Below are positions 17,354-26,204 of a stretch of DNA of 27,695 nucleotides, one piece after another. A program made the translations under genes and the position numbers. The stretch is taken from positions 11,910 through 39,604 of the forward strand of contig LSYV01000059.1 in NCBI GenBank assembly GCA_001584585.1, written 5' to 3'. Numbering within the stretch: position 1 is the stretch's first letter; each line of letters opens with the position of its first letter. The notes beneath the pieces were generated by a model that saw only the letters and a list, made by a program, of their open reading frames with translations, ran no database searches and was not told where the DNA came from. Source of the stretch: Gonium pectorale. Lineage: Eukaryota; Chlorophyta; Chlorophyceae; Chlamydomonadales; Volvocaceae.

Positions 17354-19989
17354 TCACACTGCGTTGTGGCCGGTCGCGCTGCCGGCTGCCGCTCGCTCCT
17401 GGTCGCGCAGGTGCACTCGCCACATGTACCGCCGGGTGGGCACCTCGAAGGCCCCCGTCCGCATCAGCGCCTCGTACTGCTCGCGCCGCGCCTGGCGCGC
17501 CGCGATGCGCATGACGGTGTACAGCGGGATGCCGATGAGGAACGCCTGGATGCGCGCGGGCGAGAGGAGGGGTGCACGTCGGGCGATGGGGGGCGGGGCC
17601 GGGCGAGGGAGGAGGACGTGATTGGACGCAGGTTCGCAGGTAGGTAGGGTGAGTGGGATGGGCTGGCATCCGGCGGCATCGGCCCATGTGCAGGCCGGGA
17701 GGGCCGGGACGCACGGGGAGGCAGGGCACACGGCCTAGTGGCGGGGCGTGGGGCACGTGGGCCGGTAATCGGAACTCATATCAATGAGCATCTTGCCGAT
17801 GTCGGAGCGCCAGCAGGTCAGGGCAGAGGACACTTCCACGAAAGCGAAAGATGCCCAACCGGGACCACATGGCTCACCCGCTGGTGTCCCCCCTCCAAAC
17901 ACCCATAATGCACACACACCTTGGTGCCGATCCAGAACAGGAACAGCGTGAGCGACGCGGCGTAGTCGTCCGCGTCCGTGCTGCCGGCCGAGGAGGGCGG
18001 GCTGCCGCTCCCGGTGTCGTCGATGCCGTCCGCCACAATCATAGTGTGGTGGAGGACAACCTGCGCGGCAACGCGATGCGGTCGTTGGCAGGGACGTGGA
18101 CGTGGCAAATAAAAGGGAACCCCCCGGCTGGCAGCTGCGCCCCTGCCGGCGGTGACGAGGCGCCACAACGGCACACGAAGACGCGGCGGTCGCAAGGAGC
18201 GTGACCAGCAGGAACTGCGGTGCCCCGCCGGCGGCCGCTCCCCCGCCCGCACGCCACAGGCCAGCCCCACAACACGGCATGGCACGTTTAACGCCTCAGG
18301 CCCGTCGCCACAGGTCACGCAACAACCCGCAAGCCTTGCCGGGCGACCGCGCAAACCCAGGGCCCTGAGAGCGTCCACCCACCCACCTTCCCCAAACCCA
18401 CCCGCCCACCCACCCATCTTCCCCAAACCCACCCGCCCACCCACCCATCTTCCCCAACCCACCCGCCCACCCACACTTCCACCCGCCCGCCAACCCGCCC
18501 ACCCACCAGGAACATGATGAAGATGACAAACGTGAAGCACCACGACGCAAGCGGGTTGCGCTGGTAGTAGTGGTCGCTCTCGTCCAGGAAGTCCAGCGGC
18601 GCGCGGTCGCGGTTGGCCGCCAGGTCGCCGTCCACTCGGATGGCGAACATGGGAGAGAACATGCCACCCGGGCCGCCCAGCTCATCGGCGCCGGACGGCG
18701 GCTGCGGAGGCACCGTGAAGCTGCCCCGGTACTGCTGGTCGCAGATCTCGCAGCGCAGGTGGCCCTTCTCGTTCACCCAGCGCTGCGGGACGGGGGGGGA
18801 CGTGGGTTTGGAAGGCATTCTCAATAGGTAGGGAGGGGGCAGGGGAGGGTGGGTACGGGGCGGGTGGGTAGGGGGCGGGAGGGGCGGAGAGCGGAGCGGG
18901 GAGAGGGACAGGGCCGCGAACGCAGGCGGCCGCGCAGTGTGGTCGCGAGCCAGCAGCTACGTGCGGTGCCACTCAGTCCGGGGAGGGAGGCAGGGTCCGC
19001 GGCCGTGCAATGTGTCCTTCACGTTGATTCAGCGCTGCACGCTGGTCGTGGGGGAGGAGAGCGACCGCGGCGTCTGACGGGGCGGTGGCATGGCCGGTGG
19101 TGTGTCGGGAGGCAGGCAAGCAGGGCGGGATGGGGACCTAGGAAGGCGGCGGAGGCGGCAGCGGTCGGCTGCGGCAGCGGGCAGGTGGGTCGGCGGCTCC
19201 CGCGCTGATCCCGTGTTGACGGCGACGAGCGCCACAGGGCTACTACCCGACAGGTAATGTTCATGTGCTTAGCAAGCCGCAACAACGGGACATTGTGGCC
19301 GGCCCGGTGTCGTGCATTAGGACGCGAGGGCCACGTCGCGCAGCCCAACAATGTCGTTGGCTGGCACTTGGGCTGCTCCCCTACGGACAGATGAGCCATC
19401 TGGAGGCTCGTCTGCCATAGATGAGCCTGGCCTACTCCACGGCTGACACTCGACCCTTGAAGGCCGTACCCCCGTGCCATTGTGTACGGTGGCAGTCTGT
19501 GCGGCCCAGCGCTTCCGCGCGCCCCCCGCCCAGCCCCACCTGAATGCACTCGTGGTGCGCATACTTCTGCGTTCCAGCGCACGCGCAGGGCTGCTCCAGG
19601 TTGCTCATCGAGTCCTCCTCCAGGCATATCCTGCAGAGGCCCAACTCCCCCTTTCCGCCATTGCTCGACGCACCACCGCCGCTGCTCGTGCTGTCCACTG
19701 AAAGCGTTCTCCCGTGTCCACCTCGCGTGCCGGTCGCGCCAGATGCATCCTCCTCCCCTCCTCTTCCGCTCGTGGATGCCGTTGTTGCGGGTATCACGAG
19801 GACGCTCTGGCGCGGTTTCCCGTCAGCGGCCTGCTGACCCTGCTCCCTGATTTCTGCCGTTGCTGCTTCAGCAGACGCTGGTTCGGCAGCAAGTTCGACG
19901 GACCTACTCTCGCGTCTCTCGGAGCTGGACCCCAACAGCCGCTCGCTCTCCTCCTGGACCTCCGGGGCCCCTGATGGACTTCGCCGCAT
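17354..19989 (-). CDS. Membrane RING-CH (RINGv, MARCH-type) E3 ubiquitin ligase
   Basis: Four exons, 19989-19540, 18782-18507, 18060-17920 and 17545-17354, all joined in phase 0, give 352 residues plus TGA. The zinc finger is built across the first junction (residues 119-164): CRIC, PCAC, HHEC, then W152 and CEIC, the C4HC3 order of RING-CH fingers with the usual Trp before the last Cys pair. Two hydrophobic segments follow: about 226-250 (ASWCFTFVIFIMFLVVLHH) and about 276-301 (ASLTLFLFWIGTK joined to AFLIGIPLYTVM). The first 115 residues are Ser/Glu/Gly-rich and probably disordered. Such proteins are E2-dependent ligases on endomembranes that ubiquitinate membrane cargo. The ATG at 19989 is the first in frame. 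The last junction could hide a further phase-0 exon near 17790-17860, but the direct join gives one continuous hydrophobic helix and is preferred. Which substrate it acts on cannot be read. Confidence 0.88.
18374..18505 (-). repeat. 31-bp G-rich minisatellite at the RINGv intron 2 donor
   Basis: About three copies of a 31-bp unit followed by degenerate CCCACC runs. On the transcribed (minus) strand the intron opens directly with GTGGGTGGGCGGG and continues as repeated G3 runs, giving G-quadruplex potential within the first bases of the intron. Confidence 0.8.
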
Positions 19990-20283
19990 ACTCACAAGTC
20001 CCAACAAGACCTGCTGGGTGTCAAGAGGGCATCGTCATCCTCGGCCCTGTCCCCAACGTCAAATCAGCCCACATTCAGTGCAGCAAACTGTGCAATGCCA
20101 TCCTAATTTCCCGCGACTGCGTGCGTCCACAAAGAGCAAAGCCCAGCGCAAAGCGGTTGCACGCACCTTAACCTTTACGGAGGGTTGGCGCTTTGTAGGG
20201 AGCCCACAAACTTGAACACCAAGCTATATGAAGTGTTTGTGGCGAAAATCGAACCGGTGAGGTTGCAGGTGCTGCAGGTTTCA
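19990..20283. other. Upstream region of the RINGv gene
   Basis: About 290 bp separate the RINGv ATG from the stop codon of the next minus-strand gene. It must hold the RINGv promoter and the 3' UTR of the upstream gene. No TATA box or TGTAA signal was clear. A minus-strand frame across 20283-20175 (TGSIFATNTSYSLVFKFVGS) is open; it could be an alternative 3' exon of the upstream gene. Confidence 0.35.
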
Positions 20284-20820
20284 CTAGACAGAGATGCTCG
20301 GCATAAACAGATACACGTACAACTCCTGCTGGCCGATGTGCGGGCTGACAGGGCAGGAGCAAAGGTGTGTTTGATACCTTTCATCCAGCCAGCCCGTGGT
20401 CGTACAGACACGCGCCCTACCCAACACCATAAGGGAGCCATGCCCATGAAGCCGCATAAGGTATTCTGCCTTCACATCCCAGAGGCTGTAGTACTTGTCC
20501 TGAGATAGCCCCTCATCGAGTCCCGTGGTTCACGGCAAGTCCCTGGGTACGCGGCGATACTTGGCAGTGAAGCGTCCAGACTCTTCGCCCAACAGGCCCA
20601 ACCACTGAGCCGCTTGCAGGGCACTTTTCATAAGTCTGAACCAGCTTCACTGCATCCTAAGACAGCCTCAGCAACCCTGTTTTTCCACTCCCTGCGTGCT
20701 GCACGAATGGTGTACCTTATGGTGGGACCAGTCGGACCAGTTTGATAGCGGGCACTCACAGCGTGTAAGGGCCCAAAGGCAGGATCGGCAACCCCATGCT
20801 TCCAACCGGAAAAAGCATGC
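20284..20820 (-). CDS. 3' end of an unrecognised gene (three exons)
   Basis: Proposed exons: 20820-20760 (acceptor CTTGCAG, donor GCT|GTGAGTG), 20656-20561 (acceptor GTCTTAG, donor CAA|GTATCG) and 20499-20284 (acceptor ATCTCAG), ending in TAG. Both internal junctions are phase 0 and the frame stays open. Readable pieces are FSGWKHGVADPAFGPLHA, KLVQTYEKCPASGSVVGPVG, DKYYSLWDVKAEYLMRLHGH and the C-terminus QQELYVYLFMPSISV. I do not recognise the family. The last exon could contain a further short intron (20474 down to 20343 offers GT and AG sites), which would change the C-terminus. Exons upstream of 20820 were not resolved; the first exon starts in phase 2. GC content is lower than in the neighbouring genes. 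Confidence 0.45.
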
Positions 20821-22564
20821 CTGCAAGATGGGAAACGCCAGATACGTTCGTCTATACGGTAGACTGGCACACGCCCGGAGGCGCACGCTGCTGTACAGGT
20901 GTCGCGCAGTCCCGACATGTGCGGGGGACGGTAGTGCCGCACTTTGCCGTCACCAGCGGTGGGGTGGCACACGACAAGCGCATTCAACGCGTGTCAAACA
21001 TGCCCGGGGGGGGGCGGCATCTGCCAAATCATGCAGACCGACGCCATGCAGCGCCTGTGAACGCGCCCGCATCAATAGGTGCCCCGGTCCAGGTAGAAGA
21101 CAGCAGAAGCCGCGTAGCCGTATATGACCTGATGCATGTATCCGACCTGCCCTGCAAAACGCCATTCGACTTGGGAAAAACAACAACAGCTTCGCCAACG
21201 AAGCGAGCCGGGAGGGCGCGTCTGCTCGTCTCGGCCGCCCGGCATGCCTGGTATCCGGCGCCCTATAGATACAGATACAGATTACAGGCTACCCCAGAGA
21301 GGGGTTGCAGGCCACACGAGCCGATTGGCTCCCGACCCGCCCTATGGGAAACGTGGCATCTTGAGGTATGTGGCCCTAGAGGTAGCCTACCCGTCCCTGT
21401 TTTCTTCTTTTCGTGAAAGCCACGACAACACCGCCCTGCTCCCGATTGCAACTTCCTTATCAAGAAATAGGCGACAGCAAGCTCGTGAAAGGAGGCAGGA
21501 GGGCCAGATGGGAAAGGGACTAGCAGCAAGACAGGCGCAAGACACGTGTGCAGCATGCATACCGTCCACACAGCGTACGGCAGGGTACGGCATGCACCAT
21601 GTACGGCTCCCCGAACGCAGGTGCATTTCCCATCTTCGGCCGTTCTGCTTGCTGCGCCACTATATGGCAATGCCATGCGGATTCACGCACCGCGACCGAC
21701 GTCCATCCCTCACCCGAGACAGCCCACCGGGAGCTGTGCTCCGTGTTCGAACGTGTCCCAACGTGTCCGAACGTGTGACACGGACGGGTCCCGAGCTCAT
21801 TCATCACTACCAGTGCGCTGGCATGCGCCAAACAGCATACGGCTGTTTGTTATAACGGCCGGCCAGTACGTTGCTGCAGTCAACCGCCCGGTCCGTACAA
21901 CGGCGTGCGTGGGCCTAAGCAGCGCCTGAGAGACCAAGCGCGTTCGGCGTCGGAGTTTCTCAATCAATAATACGGTCCCGCCCATCCTACACTGCGAAAA
22001 AAGATTTACAATTGCAGGAGGGTTACCCCTACGTGATGCACACCCGAAGGTGGGACGCAGCCAGTAGCTAGGGCGCCGGGTACAAGGCATGGCAGGCGAC
22101 GGACACTAATCGGGCCGAGGCGCAGGCATGCTGCCCGGGCCGGGGTTGCTTGACGGTTTGACGGAAATCACCCGACCCGAAAGCAGGAAGAGACCAGGGC
22201 AACGCGGAAGGGGCCCGGTCCTGAAGGGCGGAGAAGGCGCATGCCTCGGCCGGGCCGGACGCGCACGCATGCCTGCGTGCGATGCCACTATGCGTCGTAG
22301 CATCGGGGCCACGAGGGCCTTGCTTGCCGTTGTGTTTGTCCAGACCATTCGCCGCACGTGCCGTATGTACACGTGCAGTACGTATGCCAGTCGCATGAAA
22401 GAATGGATGAGCGGTAAGTGTATCGTCGTCGATGCAAGCCAGTCCCTGATCGTTATCCGTCTGTAAGCTCTATGCTGGTGTGGCCCCCCCAAAACCCTCG
22501 CCCGCGCTCTTGCAGGCAACCGCAAGGCATCGACGCATTCCTAGCTCCGACACCACGCAGCGAC
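20821..22564. other. Unresolved stretch, possible scattered exons
   Basis: No full gene could be built. Three weak candidates exist. A minus-strand segment 21151-21072 after TTTTGCAG reads QVGYMHQVIYGYAASAVFYL and stops. A minus-strand segment near 21990-21940 after TTTTTTCGCAG reads MGGTVLLIEKLRRRTRLVSQ. A plus-strand frame 22128-22466 reads MRRSIGATRALLAVVFVQTI. None has neighbours in matching phase. TTACA at 22006-22010 could be the minus-strand poly(A) signal of the next gene. Confidence 0.25.
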
Positions 22565-25500
22565 TCAGCGCGGCTTGGGCGGCGGGACGGTCTTGGGCGG
22601 CGTCGGCAACTGCTCGATCCAGGAGAGGTCTGGCTCGCCGGCTTGCCGTACGCGCCTGCCGTACAGGGGGACATACGTCGAGTACGGCGATCAGAATATT
22701 TTGAAAGTGCTCTCACTTTGAGGCCCAAGATGGCCGCAGTGAGACGCATGCCTAAACGTTCCCAGCCGGCAGCAAGGGGGCAGAGAAGTTGTGAAAGAGT
22801 GATCTCGCGGGAGTAGCTTGGGAGCCCGCATGCCTCCAGGTCCATCCTGACACGAACATACCAAATACCTCGTCAGAGACCACAAGCCCCTTCCCGGCCG
22901 GAACACGTGCGCTGGCGAAGCCCCGGTCCTCCCCGCACGCCGGTCCGCCCCACACGCTGCGCCCGCCCCACACCCCAAAGCTCGCCGAACGCCAAAGCCC
23001 TTGCGTCACTTTCGCATTTTCTCCACGGACTCGCAGACACACCTCGCGCCCGGCCCCACGCCCGCTATTACGTCCCCTCCCAACCCCACGCCCGTGCCCG
23101 ACCCCACGCCCGCTATTACGTCCGCTCCCAACCCCACGCCCGTGCCCGACCCCACGCCCGCTATTACGTCCGCTCCCAACCCCACGCCCGTGCCCGACCC
23201 CACGCCCGCTATTACGTCCGCTCCCACCCCCACGTCCATGCCCGACCCCACGCCCGCTATTACGTCCGCTCCCACCCCCACGTCCATGCCCGACCCCACG
23301 CCCGCTAACAGGTCCGCTCCCGCCCCCCACGTCTGCTCCCACACCCACACCCACACCCACACCCACACCCACGCCCACGCCCGCCCCCACGCCCGCACCT
23401 TGCCAGGGTCACACGCGCCTGCGCCACGGATATCCCCACGTGCCGCCGCGCCTGCGCGTCGCGCGCCAGCGCCTGCCTCTGACCCTGTTGCTGCTGCTGC
23501 GGAGGCGCCTCTCGTAGCCCGCCGGAAGCTGCAGCGGAGCTGCCGCCTACGGGCCCAGCTGTGGAAGCACTCACGCCGCTGACATCCCCTCTACCGCCAC
23601 CGCCACGACCACCTCCACCGCCACCGCCGCCGCCGCCGCCGCTGCCCCCACCCGCGCTGCCAGCTGGCGGTGCGTCTGACGACCTTTGGCCTTCGCCGCC
23701 TTTGCCGCCGTCGGCGTCAGCCATGACGTACTCAGCCACCCAGGAGGGCACCCGGCGGGGAGGCGGCCGGGATGCCCCAGGGCCAGCTGCCGTCGAGGAC
23801 GCCCCCGCTGTAGGGCAAATGCCAAAAAGTCAGCGGCGGGGCAGGGGCAGGGGCGGCGTGAAAAAGCAAGCTGGGACAACACGTCAAGTGCTGCGAAACC
23901 AATGGCGCGCAAGCGGTTAGGAGCTTGGGGCGCAAGTGTGGTCCGGCTTGGGGGGCTGGGGGCGCACTGATCCAACACGACGCCGAACGGGCAAACCCTA
24001 AATCCACTCTTTACCGCAACGCCACAACTCGTTGTCCATGGTTTTTTGATTTGGTTGGGCGGGCAAAATGCTCAACTGGTACTCGTGCGGCAGCTCCTTC
24101 TCACAGCCCAGTACCACTCGGGTCCTCTGACAGACGCCCCAGTTTCTCTTCCTGGAATGCCCCCATCCCAGCACTTTCTCCGGGGGCACCCTCACATAGT
24201 GTTCGTTCAGATGCCCCCAGTTCCCCTTCTGCGCGCTTACCACGACATCCCCTCCCTGTCCTGTCGCCACCCTCCATCGCCCACCACCGCGAGTGGAGTT
24301 TCCTCCTACTACTGAGTATGCGATTCGGTACCCGCGACGCGACCCGTTTCCCATTCCGTATTGCCCACCAGCGCGCACCTGGCCCCACCGCCGCGTCAGG
24401 GTGCGGGGCCTGGCCCCACTGCGCTCCGCCGCTGCCGCTCACGGCCGCCCCTCCGTGCCCATGCGCGTAGGGAGCGGCCAAGTTGTGCGGGCCTGGCCCT
24501 CCTCCGACCCAGGCGCCGCCGGGGCTCGCAAGCGCGCCGCCGACCCAGGGGCCGCCAGGAGGAGGGCGCGGGCCGCCGCCAGGGGCCGACCCGCCTCCAG
24601 GGCCGGACGATGGCGGCGGCGGCGGCTGCGACTGTGACCGCAGCGGAGGCGGCGGAGGCGGCCGTAATACGGCGCGTACGACGCCCTGCTCCCGAAGCGT
24701 TGCATCGTCGCAGATACGGACGAGGCCTCCGTAGCCTGCGCAGCGGGTTCAGTACATGAAGTCAGGGCTGAGGCCTTGGGCAAGAATGTGCGAGGATGTG
24801 GAGTTTGCCTCCTGGTTGGCTCCGAGGAGCGGACATTGTCTGCCCTGTGCCTCCCCCTTCCTCCTCCGTCCGCATCGGCCAGCTGGTTTCTGCGCCAGAC
24901 GCAGCAGCTGCTGCTGGGAGGGCTGGATGGCCGCGCCCCAGCCGCGCGGAGCACAGGGAGTTGCTGGACGCGCTGCGGCCGGAGCGGCGGGTGGGGCCGT
25001 CAGGTGCGGGGACAGGCGGCAGCGCGCCCAGCAGCTCCCTGTGCTCCGCACGGCTGGGGCGCGGCCATCCAGCCGTCCCAGCAGCAGCTGTTGCGTCTGG
25101 CGCAGATAGCAGCTGGCGGAGGCGGAGGCGGAGGCGGCGGAGGAGGGGGGAGAACTTGGGAGGATGCGCGACAGCTGGGAGGCACGCCAGGGGCGGAGCG
25201 GCGGGCGGCCGCCGCTGCCTGCGCCGGTCTGCGGGACCAGCTGGCGAGGGGGCGCCGCTCACGTGCGGCCGAAGCGGCTGTGTGCCCGCGGGCAGCGTAC
25301 TGCGACCCTGCAGCGTGGGGTCACGGTAGGTCGGCGAAGCCGCGCCGGTCGGCTGGCGCTTGCCGAGGGCGAACGGCACGACGGGAGGGGAGGGAAAGGA
25401 GAATGAAGAACGACGAGCTGGGCGCCAGCAGCGTCAGTAGGGCGGCGGCGGAGGGCGAACGGCACGACGGGGGGGGGCGGGCGGGCAGCCGTCCGGCAGC

Positions 25501-25847
25501 TGTCCGGGAGGAGGAGGAAGTGGTGCAGACCGGCCTGTCCGTGGCTACGACATGGTGCCTGGCGGCAGCTGAGAGGGTCACCCTGGACCCTGCCCTGCTG
25601 GGAACCCCCCGTCGCCCCGCGTTCAAATAGTACGCCGCAGAGAGCTTTTTTCACCCAGAGTGTGGTCCTGGGCCGCAAACGGCGATCTGCTGTCCAGAGG
25701 CGTCCCCAACCCCGGCGCGCGCCCTCCACGACACGCCGCGCGCGCACCGTCCCAAGGCTCCTCGCGCGACGCCGCCGCCTCCACGCTCAGGGCAATTGAT
25801 ATTGCAGCTGCCCGCATGATTGCCTCGACCGAAGCGGGAGCGGCCAT
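22565..25847 (-). CDS. Unrecognised Gly/Pro-rich gene, partly resolved
   Basis: Supported exons: one ending at 24379 (open back to about 24690, donor CCAG|GTGCGC), 23807-23399 (acceptor CCCTACAG, donor AAG|GTGCGG), 22956-22869 (or starting at 22911), and a last exon ending in TGA at 22567-22565. Phases agree from the first to the third of these. The first is Pro/Gly-rich (PGGGSAPGGGPRPPPGG, GGAQWGQAPHPDAAVGP). The second begins STAAGPGASRPPPRRVPSWV, passes a poly-Gly run and poly-Gln, and ends RRHVGISVAQARVTLA. The last encodes GEPDLSWIEQLPTPPKTVPP and a basic tail. The join into the last exon is unclear: donor GTATGT at 22860 with acceptor GGCAAG would fit the phase. The ATG at 25847 (MAAPASVEAIMRAAAISIAL) is a candidate start, divergent from the right-hand gene, but the exons between 25847 and 24690 were not resolved. 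The composition suggests an RNA-processing or scaffold protein, by inference only. Confidence 0.45.
23045..23320 (-). repeat. 48-bp minisatellite in an intron of the Gly/Pro-rich gene
   Basis: Six copies of a 48-bp unit starting ACCCCACGCCCGCTATTACG, with small changes in the last three (for example ACGTCCATG for ACGCCCGTG). It is followed to the donor at 23398 by a CCCACA microsatellite. As 48 is a multiple of three, it yields long open frames on both strands (period of 16 residues), but it lies between two phase-consistent splice sites and is read here as intron. Confidence 0.85.
24878..25116. repeat. Second large inverted repeat
   Basis: The left arm 24878-24966 and right arm 25028-25116 are reverse complements with only a few mismatches, separated by about 60 bp; short complementary ends (CGCGCTGC and GCAGCGCG) extend the pairing inward. 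Both arms are open in the same outward frame, reading GWGAAIQPSQQQLLRLAQ on each strand. The arms end in GGCGCAG, like an acceptor or the end of an exon. It lies within the unresolved 5' part of the Gly/Pro-rich gene. Confidence 0.8.
25117..25640. other. Low-complexity stretch with direct repeats
   Basis: GGAGGC microsatellite at 25116-25150, then a direct repeat of GAGGGCGAACGGCACGACGG at about 25365 and 25450. The segment 25391-25436 matches golgin-intron sequence 13103-13148. No exon with convincing splice signals was found. Confidence 0.4.
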
Positions 25848-26204
25848 GGCCCCCGCCCGCGTGTGACGATGTGGTGCGGGTTTGAGGGTAGCTTCACCCA
25901 ATAGAATATCCCAACGTAACGGGTTCGCCCGATGTCGCCGAAACAAGCCCCAGCGCCATCAAGGGTGCGGGGCAAGCCCTCTAGAGAACTCAGCTCCGTA
26001 CGAGGCCCGGTTCTTTGGCGGGCGCTTATTCCAAGCCTTTCGTATTCGGAAGCTCATAGGCTGATTGTACCATGACTGCGTGCTGACCAGCCAGCGGGTT
26101 GCAGTTGCAAGCCGTGCTTTGCGATTGCTGCCAATCTTGACGGAATTTTGAGCTTTGCAAATGACTTGCCGTTAAGTTACTGCTTGTAGCTCGGAGGCGC
26201 TGGG
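25848..26204. promoter_or_regulatory. Probable divergent promoter region
   Basis: This separates the candidate minus-strand start at 25847 from the plus-strand start at 26205. The part next to 26205 is more AT-rich (around 26120-26190) than the coding flanks. No clear TATA box was seen. Its role depends on the 25847 start being real. Confidence 0.3.

Noticed and set aside
17735..17860. Extra exon of the RINGv gene (ALTCWRSDIGKMLIDMSSDY)
   Set aside because: No good donor follows, and the direct join of the flanking phase-0 exons makes one continuous membrane helix.
22128..22466. Plus-strand open frame of 112 residues with a good internal donor (GCG|GTAAGTG)
   Set aside because: Cysteine- and arginine-rich without a recognisable domain; it falls in the expected 3' UTR of the minus-strand gene. 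Not strong enough to call.
23045..23320. Possible CRISPR array
   Set aside because: The whole 48-bp unit repeats, with no unique spacers, in a eukaryotic intron; it is a minisatellite.
23006..23582. Repeat-encoded proteins on both strands across the minisatellite
   Set aside because: The open frames exist because the unit length is a multiple of three. Flanking splice sites with agreeing phase mark it as intron.
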